From assembly GCF_012584455.1 (NCBI RefSeq), contig NZ_JABAEB010000002.1, forward strand, positions 248,001-312,000: a DNA stretch of 64,000 nucleotides. The letters are read 5' to 3'. How positions within the stretch are numbered: position 1 is the stretch's first letter; every line of letters starts with the position of its first letter. Positions 9,629-20,646 of the stretch are shown in pieces. The notes under the pieces were generated by a model that did no database searches, was not told where the DNA came from, and worked only from the letters and a program-made list of their open reading frames with translations. The translations under genes and the position numbers were made by a program. Source of the DNA: Shewanella oncorhynchi (GTDB lineage Bacteria; Pseudomonadota; Gammaproteobacteria; Enterobacterales; Shewanellaceae).

Positions 9629-9662
9629 TTTACTTTAATGATCAATTTACTTTAATGATCAA
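9629..9662. repeat. Exact 17-bp tandem duplication between glgC and glgA
   Basis: TTTACTTTAATGATCAA occurs twice head to tail directly before the glgC stop region. Each unit contains a TGATCA palindrome. Confidence 0.9.
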
Positions 9663-9666
9663 AGCA

Positions 9667-10929
9667 CTATTCATAGCCTACAGGCAAACCTAGCATGTCA
9701 CGGGTCACTAAAGTCACACCTTTTTCGGACACCCTAAAGCCTTTAGCTCTGTCGTGATCATGGTTATAACCTATCACCATGCCTTCGGGAATAATGCAGC
9801 CACGGTCAAGTATCGCATTCTTGATTTTGCAATGGCGCAGCACGACTACATCGGGTAGCACTACTGAATCTTCAACTAACGAATAAGAACAAACGCGCAC
9901 TTCGTTAAACAATACACTACGGCGCACTGTCGCCCCCGAAATAATACAACCGCCCGAAACAATCGAGTCCAACGCCATACCGCGTCTGTCATCGTCATCA
10001 AACACAAATTTAGCGGGTGGTAATTGTTCTTGGAAAGTCCAAATTGGCCATTTCGCATCGTACAAATTCAGTGCTGGCGTGGGCGATAACAGTTCCATAT
10101 TCGCTTGCCAGAAAGAATCTAGCGTACCCACATCGCGCCAATAGGCTTGCTCGTTCGGGAAAGCGCTCTTAAAGGGATAGGCAAACACATTATGTTTTTC
10201 GATGATCGCAGGAATAATATCCTTACCAAAATCGCGATCTGAGCTTTCATTTAAGGCATCTTTCTTGAGCTGGTCAAACAAAAACTCTGTGTTAAACACA
10301 TAGTTGCCCATAGATGCTAAACACATTTCAGGATTACCCGGAGAATGCTTAGGTTGCAGCGGCTTTTCTTCAAAGCCTAAAATGCGCATCTCTTCATCGA
10401 CTTCCATCACCCCAAACGAACCCGCAGCTTCGGCAATCGGCACTTCAAGGCAAGAGACTGTCATATCTGCACCCGACTCGGCATGGGCGGCTAATAACCC
10501 AGCATAATCCATGCGATACACGTGATCGCCAGACAACACCATCACATATTTAGGTAGCTCGTGGCGAATGATATCGATATTTTGAAATACCGCATCGGCC
10601 GTGCCTTGGTACCAGTTTTCCGAATAGCGTTGTGAAGCGGGTAAAATCTCCACCGACTCGCCCAGCTCCTTCTTAAAATGGCCCCAACCGCGCATCACAT
10701 GGCGGATCAAAGAATGCGACTTGTACTGAGTCACAACCCCGACACGACGAATACCCGAGTTGATACAATTTGAGAGCGGGAAATCGATAATACGAAACTT
10801 ACCACCGAAATACAGTGCAGGTTTAGCACGCCAATCCGTGAGTTCATGCAAGCGAGACCCGCGCCCACCAGCTAAAATCAACGCATAGGTTTCACGAGTT
10901 AAATTACTGATATAACGAACATTAGACAT
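9667..10929 (-). CDS. glgC: Glucose-1-phosphate adenylyltransferase
   Basis: ADP-glucose pyrophosphorylase of 420 residues. It makes ADP-glucose from ATP and glucose 1-phosphate, the committed step of bacterial glycogen synthesis. Visible features are the nucleotide-binding [18 protein letters not shown] (residues 21-38), [22 protein letters not shown] near 107, FEEKP near 190 and a C-terminal left-handed beta-helix region (hexad-like [31 protein letters not shown]). Length and motifs are normal for GlgC. It lies between glgP (184-nt gap) and glgA and probably shares their transcript. The enzyme is typically controlled by fructose 1,6-bisphosphate and AMP in enteric relatives; whether that holds here is not visible. 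Confidence 0.94.
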
Positions 10930-11112
10930 AGGCTCTTACTCCGAAATCGGCAAACTGATTGCCCATAAATGGCTTATCGATACGGCAGACACTGCCGTAC
11001 TCCCCTGAGTATTTCTCACTTGCATTCCCCATTCCTTCCATTGATTACTGCATTCCTTTCAAATACTTATACTCATCCGCTATAACAAGACTTATAACCC
11101 AGAGCCCAATCG

Positions 11113-13647
11113 CTACAGTTTCCAAATTTCATCGCGATAACCTGCGATCGTCACATCACTCGAAAAACGTCCACTGGCGGCGGTATTGCGAATACTCATC
11201 TGCGTCCAAACCTGCGGATCTTTATAGGCCCGCGCCACGGCTTCTTGCACGACTCGGTAACTGTCAAAGTCGGCGGCCGTCATCCATTGATCGTCGCTAC
11301 TTTCGATGGCGGTAATAATAGGATCGAAAATCCCCGGTTCCAGCAGATTGAAGTGACCACTTTTGAGTAACTTCATCACCTCAGATAACGCCGGTGAATC
11401 GTCAATAATGCTGCGCGGATGATAGTGGTTACGTACCTGCGAGACCTGCTCCGCATTGAGTCCGAACAGGAAGAAGTTCTCTGAGCCCACTTCCTCTAAC
11501 ATCTCGATATTGGCGCCATCCATAGTGCCGATGGTTAGGGCGCCGTTCATCATGAACTTCATATTGCCCGTGCCCGATGCCTCTTTGCCCGCGGTTGAAA
11601 TTTGCTCGGATAAGTCAGTCCCTGGGCAGATTTTTTCCATGGCGCTGACGTTGTAGTTTGGTAAGAAAGCAAAGCGTAGATAAGGCGTCACCAAAGGATC
11701 GGAATTGACCATATGAGCAACATTGCTGGCGAGTTTGATGATCAACTTAGCCATAAAGTAACCGGGCGCCGCTTTACCGCCGATCAATACACAACGTGGC
11801 ACCATGTTTTCGGTGTGGCCTTGCTGGATCTGATGATAGAGATGGATCACATGCAAGATATTGAGTAACTGACGTTTATATTCGTGAATACGCTTCACTT
11901 GCACGTCAAACAGCATAGCCGGATCGAACTCAACTCCACATTCCTTAACAATCATCTTAGCCAGCAAAGCCTTGTTGGCTTGCTTCACATCACGCCATTT
12001 TTGGATAAACGCATTGTCCTGTGTGAGGGCATTGAGCGCCGTTAACTGGCTTAAGTCTGTCACCCATTCTTGACCTAAATGGGCAGTCAGTAACTTAGCT
12101 AAGGCAGGGTTACAATGGGCAAGCCAACGCCTTGGCGTCACACCATTGGTACGGTTATTAAACTTATGCGGCCACAACTCATAGAAATCCTTAAACAACC
12201 CAGATTTGAGTAGTTGCGTGTGTAAACCCGCGACACCGTTGACCGAGAAACTCGCCACAATCGCCAAATACGCCATGCGCACATGGGGATGTGGACCATC
12301 TTGAATAATTGACATACTCGCCAATTTCTCACTATTTCCAGGCCAATGGTGGGCGACTATATCTAAGTAACGGGCGTTGATTTCATAAATGATTTCTAAG
12401 ATGCGTGGCAGCATTTGCGCCATCATACGCACGGGCCAACGCTCTAGTGCTTCAGGCAACAGGGTATGGTTAGTGTAAGCCATGGTCTGACTGGTAATCG
12501 CCCACGCACTGTCCCATTCCAAACCGTATTCGTCGATCAATAACCGCATCAACTCAGGCACGGCAATGCTAGGGTGAGTGTCATTCAACTGCATGACATT
12601 TTTAGCGGCAAACTGCGTAAAATCATGACCATGACGACTCACCCAACGTTTGAGTAAATCCTGCAAGCTAGCGGAGGATAAAAAGTATTGCTGACGTAAT
12701 CGCAGCTCTTTGCCGTTCTCGCTCGCATCATTTGGATAGAGTACCATAGTGATCTGCTCGGCCAAGTTTTTACGGGCCACGGCTTCTGTGTAGTCGCCTT
12801 GATTAAACTCAGCTAAATCAAAATCATCGGTCGCTTCAGCCTTCCACAATCTCAAGGTATTTACCCGCCCATTGCGATAACCAGGAACTGGCATGTCATA
12901 GGCGACGGCGAGCACATCTTGGGTTTCAACCCAAATAATGTGCCTACGGCCTTGTTTATCGACATAGGATTCGGTATGACCAAAAAATGGCACAATCACG
13001 TTGTGGGTAGGGACACGCACTTCCCACGGATTGCCTTCGCGCAACCAACGGTCAGGGCGTTCAACTTGGTAACCGTCGACTATCTTCTGGGCGAACATGC
13101 CATATTCGTAACGTATGCCATAGCCTGTCACTGATAAGTCCATGCTGGCGCAGCTATCGAGAAAACACGCTGCTAATCGACCTAGGCCGCCGTTGCCTAA
13201 ACCGGCATCATGTTCGGCCTCTTCTAACTCTTCTAGCGATACGGCATAGTTGCTCAAGGCATCACGGCTATCTTGTTGCAAATCTAAACTCAGTAGTGCA
13301 TTACCTAGTGCTCGGCCCATCAAAAATTCGAGGGATAAATACGCCACTTGCTTGCGCTTAAAATGGCTGTCATCCACTCGAGTCTGACGCCAATTATCTA
13401 GCATCTGTTCTTTCACGCTGTAAGCTAACGCTTGAAATAATTCGCAGCTCACGCCTTCGCCACGGCTGAGTCCATAACGTAAATGGCGCTCAAAGGAAGC
13501 GGGCAAAGCATCGCAGGGTTCACAGGGCTCAGCGGCTTTGGACTTAGTCTGACGCTTAGCGGGAGCCTTCTTGCTCGCGGCTTTTGACTGAGCTAGTGTT
13601 ACTGGTTTTTCGCTGGTATTGGGGCTCAGCTCGCTTTTGTCACTCAT
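11113..13647 (-). CDS. glgP: Glycogen phosphorylase
   Basis: GT35 phosphorylase of 844 residues, releasing glucose 1-phosphate from glycogen. The pyridoxal-phosphate site EASGTGNMKFMMNGA is complete, with the Schiff-base lysine at about residue 697. Other family segments are AAYLSLEFLMGRALGN-like (YLSLEFLMGRALGN near 100) and GLGNGGLGRLAACFLDS. I chose the second ATG (13647): AAGGA lies 7 nt before it, and the ATGAGTGA overlap with the glgX stop indicates translational coupling. The upstream ATG at 13662 has no usable ribosome site. The first 40 residues are a Lys/Ala/Ser/Pro-rich extension before the catalytic core. Confidence 0.94.
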   Translation of the reverse strand: MSDKSELSPNTSEKPVTLAQSKAASKKAPAKRQTKSKAAEPCEPCDALPASFERHLRYGLSRGEGVSCELFQALAYSVKEQMLDNWRQTRVDDSHFKRKQVAYLSLEFLMGRALGNALLSLDLQQDSRDALSNYAVSLEELEEAEHDAGLGNGGLGRLAACFLDSCASMDLSVTGYGIRYEYGMFAQKIVDGYQVERPDRWLREGNPWEVRVPTHNVIVPFFGHTESYVDKQGRRHIIWVETQDVLAVAYDMPVPGYRNGRVNTLRLWKAEATDDFDLAEFNQGDYTEAVARKNLAEQITMVLYPNDASENGKELRLRQQYFLSSASLQDLLKRWVSRHGHDFTQFAAKNVMQLNDTHPSIAVPELMRLLIDEYGLEWDSAWAITSQTMAYTNHTLLPEALERWPVRMMAQMLPRILEIIYEINARYLDIVAHHWPGNSEKLASMSIIQDGPHPHVRMAYLAIVASFSVNGVAGLHTQLLKSGLFKDFYELWPHKFNNRTNGVTPRRWLAHCNPALAKLLTAHLGQEWVTDLSQLTALNALTQDNAFIQKWRDVKQANKALLAKMIVKECGVEFDPAMLFDVQVKRIHEYKRQLLNILHVIHLYHQIQQGHTENMVPRCVLIGGKAAPGYFMAKLIIKLASNVAHMVNSDPLVTPYLRFAFLPNYNVSAMEKICPGTDLSEQISTAGKEASGTGNMKFMMNGALTIGTMDGANIEMLEEVGSENFFLFGLNAEQVSQVRNHYHPRSIIDDSPALSEVMKLLKSGHFNLLEPGIFDPIITAIESSDDQWMTAADFDSYRVVQEAVARAYKDPQVWTQMSIRNTAASGRFSSDVTIAGYRDEIWKL

Positions 13648-15856
13648 AGTTAATTCCTTCATTTCCTATAAAATCAGCATGAAAAAGCATGAGACTACGA
13701 TCTTGCAGTAAGTATCGCGTCGCAGAGATCTGAACATCCAGCGGCTCAGTTTGGGTATGAATAAGGCATTGCCACGGACTCAAGTGCTCGAAAGTCGGCA
13801 GGGTAAAAGCGAGAGGATTGTCGTCGGCATTAACCATCAACAGCAAAGCTTGCTGCTTGCCTTGATCTTCTAAATCACCGGAAAGCACCACAGACAAACT
13901 GCGGCACATAGATTCGGTCCACAAGCTCTTGGTCATTTGTTCACCTTGGCGACTAAACCAATCTAATCGAGTACCAATATCGGCTAAGGATTCAGCCAAT
14001 AACTGTTCGTGAATGAAGCGCTTAGCACATAACAGCGGGAAACGTTTCCGCAATGCAATAAGCTGTTGAGTAAAGGCCAACAGCTCAGTGTCCATGCCCT
14101 TTGCCGACCAATCAAACCAGTTCAATTCATTGTCTTGGCAATAGGCATTATTGTTGCCTTGCTGAGTGCGGCCTGTCTCATCACCGCTCAACAACATAGG
14201 CACACCTTGAGATAAAAATAGCGTAGTCAATAAGTTACGTTGTTGACGACTGCGAAGTTCCAGAATTGAGCTATCTTCGGTTTCCCCTTCAATCCCATAA
14301 TGATGGCTGAAGTTTTCTTGGTGACCGTCGCGATTATCCTCCCCATTTGCCAAGTTATGGCGCTGGGTATAACTCACCAAGTCTTTAAGGGTAAAACCGT
14401 CGTGACTGGTTAAAAAATTAAGACTGGTCGCAGGTGGACGGCCACTGTGCTCAAAAAAATCCCCCGAGCCGTGAAAACGCCGAGCAAATTCGGGCAGCAT
14501 GCTGTGATCGCCGCGCCAAAAGCGGCGCATAGTGTCTCTATATCTGTCGTTCCATTCGCTAAAAGCCACGGGGAAATTGCCCAATTGATAACCACCAGGG
14601 CCGATATCCCAAGGCTCAGCAATCAATTTCACTCGGCACAAAACAGGGTCTTGCAACAGCGCATCGAAGAAACCTGAGCCGGGATCAAAACCATAGGCTT
14701 CGCGACCTAAGCAAGCCGCCAAGTCGAAGCGAAACCCATCGACACCCATGATTTCTACCCAATAACGCAGCGAATCCAGCACGAGCTGTAACATGCGTGG
14801 ATGATTGATATTTAAGGTGTTTCCACAACCCGTATCATTAATATAAAAACGCTTATCGTTAGGATGCAGGCGGTAATAACTGAGATTATCTATGCCACGA
14901 AAACTAAAGGTCGGCCCAAGTCGACTCCCCTCGGCGCTGTGGTTATAGACCACATCGAGGATCACTTCGATACCTGCGCCGTGAAGTGCATTCACCATGG
15001 CCCGAAACTCACCAATATCGTCGGATGACAGATAACTCGGCTCAGGGGCAAAAAAGCCGATACTGTTGTAGCCCCAATAGTTAGTGAGCTTTTTCTCGAG
15101 CAAAAATGGCTCAGTGAAAAAGGCCTGTACAGGAAGTAACTCGACACACGTCACCCCAAGTTCGGCCAAATAATCGATAGCCGGCTGAGTCGCTAAACCC
15201 GCAAAGGTGGCACGTTTATGGGGTTCAATCTCAGGATGCGCCGCTGTAAAGCCTTTAACATGCATCTCATAAATGATGCTGCGCTCTAGGGGTTTGGGCT
15301 GAAACCTCGACGCAAGGGGCTGAATCGACTGCTTGGCAGCTATCTCGATTAATGGACGAATGTCCACGACCTTGCATTTTGGCACATGGGCAGCGTTATC
15401 TAACTTACTGAAAGATAAGTCTTCATCCATGTGGTTCAGCTCGTAACCATAGTTAGACTCATGGTCGCGATATTCACCGACGAGCTGGCGCGCATAGGGG
15501 TCGAGCAATAATTTATTGGGGTTAAATCTGTGACCAAGCTGAGGCTCATAGGAGCCATAAACGCGATAACCGTAGAGTTGCCCCGCCTTAAGCCCTTGCA
15601 CAAACACATGCCAGATTTGCTGGGTTTGTTCAGTTAACACAATACGCGCGACTTCTTGCTCGCCATTGTCATCAAATAAACATAACTCAACCGCTGTTGC
15701 GTTAGCTGAAAATAACGCAAAGTTGACGCCATCGCCCTCAACATTAGCACCGAGCGGAAAAGGCTCACCTACCCCTAACGCCCATTTTTCGCTTTGAAAT
15801 GGGTGGTTTTTAGCGTCAGGGTTGAGCTTAATATCATCAGCCGTGGGCTTTTGCAT
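13640..15856 (-). CDS. glgX: Glycogen debranching enzyme GlgX
   Basis: GH13 isoamylase-type debranching enzyme of 738 residues, hydrolysing alpha-1,6 branches of phosphorylase-limit glycogen. It starts with a CBM48 domain (about 30-130). The (beta/alpha)8 core motifs follow: ILDVVYNHSAEG (region I), GFRFDLAACLGREAYGF with the nucleophile aspartate (region II), LIAEPWDIGPGGYQLG with the acid/base glutamate (region III) and LTSHDGFTLKD (region IV). The start is 1 nt past the glgB stop, and its stop overlaps the glgP start by 8 nt, so the three genes are translated as a tight block. Confidence 0.93.
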   Translation of the reverse strand: MQKPTADDIKLNPDAKNHPFQSEKWALGVGEPFPLGANVEGDGVNFALFSANATAVELCLFDDNGEQEVARIVLTEQTQQIWHVFVQGLKAGQLYGYRVYGSYEPQLGHRFNPNKLLLDPYARQLVGEYRDHESNYGYELNHMDEDLSFSKLDNAAHVPKCKVVDIRPLIEIAAKQSIQPLASRFQPKPLERSIIYEMHVKGFTAAHPEIEPHKRATFAGLATQPAIDYLAELGVTCVELLPVQAFFTEPFLLEKKLTNYWGYNSIGFFAPEPSYLSSDDIGEFRAMVNALHGAGIEVILDVVYNHSAEGSRLGPTFSFRGIDNLSYYRLHPNDKRFYINDTGCGNTLNINHPRMLQLVLDSLRYWVEIMGVDGFRFDLAACLGREAYGFDPGSGFFDALLQDPVLCRVKLIAEPWDIGPGGYQLGNFPVAFSEWNDRYRDTMRRFWRGDHSMLPEFARRFHGSGDFFEHSGRPPATSLNFLTSHDGFTLKDLVSYTQRHNLANGEDNRDGHQENFSHHYGIEGETEDSSILELRSRQQRNLLTTLFLSQGVPMLLSGDETGRTQQGNNNAYCQDNELNWFDWSAKGMDTELLAFTQQLIALRKRFPLLCAKRFIHEQLLAESLADIGTRLDWFSRQGEQMTKSLWTESMCRSLSVVLSGDLEDQGKQQALLLMVNADDNPLAFTLPTFEHLSPWQCLIHTQTEPLDVQISATRYLLQDRSLMLFHADFIGNEGINYE

Positions 15857-15857
15857 G

Positions 15858-18092
15858 CTAGTTCGCCTCAGCCAATCCGGTTAACGCAGGCCCTATGACT
15901 AGACAGCCCAAGGGCGGCACAGTGATCAGCGCGCTCTGCGCCATTCCCTGCCACGGTAGCGACTCAGCAACCACAGTGCCCGCATTACCTTGGTTACTGC
16001 CACCATAAATCTGGCTATCGCTATTAAGATATTCGCGGTAATCCCCCGCCAAAGGCAAACCAATACGGAACCCAGTGTGCAATTGGGGCGTCATATTGAT
16101 GACAAACACTAACGGCGCATCACCCGCTAAGCCGTAACGCACAAAGGTAAAGATGCTGTCGCGGCTATTTTCACAATCTAGCCAACTGAATCCTGCCCCC
16201 TCGTAATCCTGAACTGATAAAGCAGGCATGGCTTGATATAAGTGATTGAGATCTTTAAGCCAACGTTGCACACCTTGGTGCGGCTCGTAGGCCAATAAAT
16301 GCCAATCTAAACTCTGGTTATGGTTCCACTCATTTCGCTGACCAAACTCGCAGCCCATAAAGAGTAATTTCTTCCCGGGATGCCCCCACATAAAACCGTA
16401 ATAAGCACGCAGGGTGGCAAATTTCTGCCAATCATCACCGGGAATTTTATGCAGCAACGAACCCTTGCCGTGGACCACTTCATCGTGACTCACGGACAAC
16501 ATAAACTGCTCGGTATAGGCGTACATTAAACTGAAGGTCAATTGATGATGGTGGAACTGGCGGTAAAGCGGGTCACGGCCTAAGTAGCTTAAGCTGTCGT
16601 TCATCCATCCCATATTCCACTTAAAACCAAAGCCGAGACCTTGCTGATCCGTCGGCTTAGTCACCCCAGCAAAAGCGGTGGACTCTTCGGCAATCATGCA
16701 AATGCCGGGGAAAGCTTGGTACAAGCGTTGATTCAAAATTTGTAAGAAACTGATGGCCTCGAGATTCTCCCGTCCACCATAGGCATTAGGCAGCCATTGG
16801 CCCGGCTCGCGGCTGTAATCGAGATACAACATAGAAGACACGGCATCGAGACGCAGGCCATCAAAGTGGAACTCCCGCAGCCAGTAACAGGCATTACTCA
16901 ACAAGAAGCTGCGCACTTCACCGCGATCATAGTTATAAATTAGGGTATCCCAATCGGGATGTGTACCCTTGCGAGGATCTTCATGCTCATACAAACAAGT
17001 GCCATCGAAACGCACTAAGCCGTGAGGATCCTTAGGGAAATGCGCCGACACCCAATCGAGGATAATACCAATCCCCGCCTGATGGCAGGTATCCACAAAG
17101 GCCTTTAACCCATTGGCATCGCCAAATCTGTGGGTCGGCGCATAGAGACCCACAGGCTGATATCCCCACGAACCATCAAAGGGAAACTCGCTGATCGGCA
17201 TCAGTTCGATATGGGTAAAGCCTTGCTCCTTCACATAGGGAATAAGCTGTTCAATCAAGTCTTGATAATCAAGATATTGCTCGCCTTGCTCTCCCTTACG
17301 ACGCCACGAACCTAAGTGCACTTCGTAGGCCGACATGGGCGCTTTATGCCAAGCAGTCGCCGCTCGCTTACTCATCCAAGCGGTATCATTCCAGCTATGG
17401 TGGGCTTTTGGGGGCACGATAGAAGCATTGTGGGGCGCGCATTCCATTTGGGTTGCCATAGGATCGGATTTAGTATGGCGCTCACCATTTTGATAAACCA
17501 AATCAAACTTATAGTGTGCACCTTCAGCCACATTGGGTAAAAATAGCTCCCATAAACCATTGGCAATATGTTGGCGCATCACATGGCGAGTATCATCCCA
17601 ATGGTTAAAATCTCCCACCACAGACACCCGCTTAGCATTGGGTGCCCACACACAAAAATGCACGCCTTCGACGCCTTGGGTTTGACGCCAGTTGGCACCT
17701 AAAAATTCATAGGCACGCTCGGCGCTGCCTTCACCAAACAGGTAAATATCGTCACTATTGAGCAGTGAATCAAACTGATAAGGGTCGACTATATCTAACT
17801 GACACAGGGGATATTCCACCCGTAGCAAGTAGAGAAACGGCTTGACGCGTCGTCCCAGAGTGCCAGCGAACAGTCCCTGCTCGTTGACCTTGTCCAGACT
17901 CGCCACTTTGCGGCCATCTTTAATACTGATCACATCCACACTGAGGGCATTGCGTAAAAAACAACGAACAATTAATGCCTTACCCTCGTTGGCACTGTGC
18001 ATACCCAAGAGCGAAAAAACATCAGTGTATTGACCATTAAGTAGGGCGACGTCGGCACCATCGTAGAAATAGGCATTGGCTTGAGTCATCAT
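15858..18092 (-). CDS. glgB: 1,4-alpha-glucan branching enzyme
   Basis: GH13 branching enzyme of 744 residues, creating alpha-1,6 branch points. It has an N-terminal extra beta domain (about 1-120), a CBM48 domain with [21 protein letters not shown] (about 140-160), and the catalytic barrel with [27 protein letters not shown] (nucleophile Asp), MIAEESTAF (acid/base Glu) and [15 protein letters not shown]. The long N-terminal form matches E. coli GlgB (728 residues). GGAAG precedes two consecutive ATG codons; either could start. It follows malQ after 127 nt and precedes glgX by 1 nt. Confidence 0.94.
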   Translation of the reverse strand: MMTQANAYFYDGADVALLNGQYTDVFSLLGMHSANEGKALIVRCFLRNALSVDVISIKDGRKVASLDKVNEQGLFAGTLGRRVKPFLYLLRVEYPLCQLDIVDPYQFDSLLNSDDIYLFGEGSAERAYEFLGANWRQTQGVEGVHFCVWAPNAKRVSVVGDFNHWDDTRHVMRQHIANGLWELFLPNVAEGAHYKFDLVYQNGERHTKSDPMATQMECAPHNASIVPPKAHHSWNDTAWMSKRAATAWHKAPMSAYEVHLGSWRRKGEQGEQYLDYQDLIEQLIPYVKEQGFTHIELMPISEFPFDGSWGYQPVGLYAPTHRFGDANGLKAFVDTCHQAGIGIILDWVSAHFPKDPHGLVRFDGTCLYEHEDPRKGTHPDWDTLIYNYDRGEVRSFLLSNACYWLREFHFDGLRLDAVSSMLYLDYSREPGQWLPNAYGGRENLEAISFLQILNQRLYQAFPGICMIAEESTAFAGVTKPTDQQGLGFGFKWNMGWMNDSLSYLGRDPLYRQFHHHQLTFSLMYAYTEQFMLSVSHDEVVHGKGSLLHKIPGDDWQKFATLRAYYGFMWGHPGKKLLFMGCEFGQRNEWNHNQSLDWHLLAYEPHQGVQRWLKDLNHLYQAMPALSVQDYEGAGFSWLDCENSRDSIFTFVRYGLAGDAPLVFVINMTPQLHTGFRIGLPLAGDYREYLNSDSQIYGGSNQGNAGTVVAESLPWQGMAQSALITVPPLGCLVIGPALTGLAEAN

Positions 18093-18219
18093 TTTTCTTC
18101 CGTTTATCAGTCAATTAAACTTGCAAATTGGCACTCTTTACCCACATCCCCCTAATAATCTCATCTTTAGGGATGGCATAATGTGGTGCGACTTAGGCAG
18201 CCTTTCGCTGGTGCTAGAT

Positions 18220-20646
18220 TTAGCTCGGTAGCTGTCTCGCCACAGCGATATTTTGTAATCGCTGCAGTATCTCTGGCGAAGTCGACACTTGCGTTAAATT
18301 CAGCGGCAGGCGACGCTGCCAATTTGGATATTCGAGCCAAGTACCAGGAATGTTCACCGCATGGCGATCGGCTAATAAATCGCACAGTTGCACGCTGTAT
18401 AGCGCACTATTACCGCGAGCTCCTAAGGTCATCCAAGCCGTGAGCAAGGTTTGAATATCGAGTTCGGCTATCGTCACATCGGCTAACAGACCTTGAGCGA
18501 CTAACAGTGAAATCAGTTGCTGCTTTTCATGTTCACGCCCAGCAAGCGCCTCGCCTAGCTGCTCGTCAGTTTCAAACAGGGATAACTGTCGACGCAGGTG
18601 TAAATCACTGCCACACCACCAAGCGACTAAAGTCGGCACATCGTGGTTCGCCAGCATCATCAGGCTCTGGGACTTATATTGATCCGGTGACTTAAAGCCT
18701 TGATGGTCTTTACAGAAATAGAACAACTCGTTGGAATAAATGCCAGAAGAGTAGAGACGATGAATAATGTCCGGTGGCACTAGCCCTAAGTCTTCACCAA
18801 TCACCACACAGCGGGCGCGTTGACTCTCAAGACAAACGATGGCAAGCAAGGTTTCGACGGGATAATACACATAGGCACCGTGACCGAGTTGCTTATCCAG
18901 CGGCCACCACCAGAGTCGCAGTAAGCCCATCACATGATCGATACGCAAGGCACCACAGCTTTCCATATTGGCGCGGACCAAGGCGATAAAATGACTGAAA
19001 TGATGTTGTTTTAACTTCACCGGATCGAGTGGCGTTAAGCCCCAATTTTGTCCTTGGGGTGCAAAGGGATCGGGCGGTGCACCTATGCTAGCATTCAAAC
19101 AAAACTGCTCGGCATTAGCCTGTACTTCACTGCCCTGCAGCGCTGCACCGACGGCCAAATCACGGATCAATCCCAGCCCCATACCCACCTCTTTAGCTTT
19201 TAGCTGACAGAGGTGTAACTGCTTTTCAGCCACAAATTGCAGGTAAAGATAGAAACCTTCCTCTTGCACAAACGCTTTAGGACTACGCAAATATTCCGCT
19301 TGAGCAAACTCTTGTAGCGCACTGCCCTGCTCACGCACAAACTCATGGAATCTTTGCGCTCTGGGCGTGTCGTTCGCCAGATGCGTGTCACAAAAAACGC
19401 GATATAACTGCTCAAAGGCACGGTATTTCAGCTCGCTCACTTTAGGATAATCGAGCCAATTATCACGATTCAGTAAGGCGATAGCCTCTACCCAAGTAGC
19501 GCTTGAAAATTCAGTGGCAAGAGTTTGGTATTCAGGAACGCTTTGTAATTGAATATATAGAGGATTAAGTCTGCGGCGATCGCACGGACTATAGGGACTC
19601 GGATGCTCTGGCGCCGCGATATCGAGGGCGTGCAAGGGATTGAGTTGAATAAAATCCGCGCCCTGCGCCGCCACCAGCCCGATCAGTTGTTCTAAATCAC
19701 CAAAGTCGCCAATGCCCCATTGGCTCTCGCTGCGCAAACTGTAGAGTTGGACGCTGATCCCCCAAGGTTTATGGCGTTTACCTTGGGCAACAGCCGTGAG
19801 TACGCCTTGATAAGCGGCCCGCGGCGCCACCATTAAGGTGCCAGAGAACAAAGTACGAGTATCAGCCTCTGCCGTCACACAGCCCTCTAGCGCAGAGCTT
19901 GCCGCTTGTGCACTTGTCGATAGGGCATGTTTTAAGCTTAAGGCTATGCGATGAAAGCCCAAACCTAAAACAGAGAAATCACTCGCATTTTTGTCTGCTA
20001 CTTGCGCAAATGAGTCTTGGTTTTTTGTGAATGCAGGGTTGTTAGTGAACTCTTGGCTGCTCAGGAAATAGGACGCTAAATTCACCGCTTCAGTCTCGGC
20101 GGGCATTAAGTTGTCAGGGTAAGCTTGGGTCTTGGCCTCAGCTAAATCGAGGCGTGCGAATCCCAGTTGCGTAAGATCAAGGCGATAGTGTAGATAAAGC
20201 GTTTGTTCAATGCGGTAATCGCCAATGGACTTAAGCGCCGAGAAAGGCACATCAAATACGATGGACTCACCCTGTTCGCATTCAATCGCCACACTCAGAT
20301 CTGAGGTGTAGGTTTCCGGTAAACAAAGGCTTATCCAAGGTTCATCCACAAAACACCAATGGAATTCAGGTAGAACCTGAGTCCAAGGACGGGCATCCAG
20401 CAAGTCAATTTGCGACGCGATCAATGCTTCGGTCAATACCGCATCGACACAGGTCAGCCCAGCATCACTCGATAACGCTTCTGTAGCAGGAGCATCAATG
20501 GCAGTCCCTGCCACGCTGTTTTTTTCCTGTAACATACAGGTCAAGATACCTTGCCTGTCTACCTCGGAAATATGGATATTTTGGCCAAAACAATCAGTAA
20601 ATTCTGCTCCAACTCCCCGCAAATACAGCAACTTTTCCAGCCCCAT
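18220..20646 (-). CDS. malQ: 4-alpha-glucanotransferase (amylomaltase)
   Basis: GH77 enzyme that disproportionates maltodextrins, recycling the short oligosaccharides left by phosphorylase and debranching enzyme. Catalytic segments are SLRSESQWGIGDFGDL, GALRIDHVMGLLRLWW (nucleophile Asp), VIGEDLGLVPPDI (acid/base Glu) and LANHDVPTLVAWW. With the ATG at 20646 it has 808 residues, somewhat longer than the 694 of E. coli MalQ because of an N-terminal beta-rich domain typical of proteobacterial MalQ. The open frame extends 39 codons further upstream, but that part resembles AT-rich promoter DNA. ATG codons at 20676 and 20646 are both possible and neither has a strong ribosome site. It is the first gene of the glg cluster. 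Confidence 0.9.
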   Translation of the reverse strand: MGLEKLLYLRGVGAEFTDCFGQNIHISEVDRQGILTCMLQEKNSVAGTAIDAPATEALSSDAGLTCVDAVLTEALIASQIDLLDARPWTQVLPEFHWCFVDEPWISLCLPETYTSDLSVAIECEQGESIVFDVPFSALKSIGDYRIEQTLYLHYRLDLTQLGFARLDLAEAKTQAYPDNLMPAETEAVNLASYFLSSQEFTNNPAFTKNQDSFAQVADKNASDFSVLGLGFHRIALSLKHALSTSAQAASSALEGCVTAEADTRTLFSGTLMVAPRAAYQGVLTAVAQGKRHKPWGISVQLYSLRSESQWGIGDFGDLEQLIGLVAAQGADFIQLNPLHALDIAAPEHPSPYSPCDRRRLNPLYIQLQSVPEYQTLATEFSSATWVEAIALLNRDNWLDYPKVSELKYRAFEQLYRVFCDTHLANDTPRAQRFHEFVREQGSALQEFAQAEYLRSPKAFVQEEGFYLYLQFVAEKQLHLCQLKAKEVGMGLGLIRDLAVGAALQGSEVQANAEQFCLNASIGAPPDPFAPQGQNWGLTPLDPVKLKQHHFSHFIALVRANMESCGALRIDHVMGLLRLWWWPLDKQLGHGAYVYYPVETLLAIVCLESQRARCVVIGEDLGLVPPDIIHRLYSSGIYSNELFYFCKDHQGFKSPDQYKSQSLMMLANHDVPTLVAWWCGSDLHLRRQLSLFETDEQLGEALAGREHEKQQLISLLVAQGLLADVTIAELDIQTLLTAWMTLGARGNSALYSVQLCDLLADRHAVNIPGTWLEYPNWQRRLPLNLTQVSTSPEILQRLQNIAVARQLPS

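Noticed and set aside
10959..11315. A 118-codon plus-strand frame near glgP
   Set aside because: It runs opposite to the glgP 3' end and has no protein-like features.
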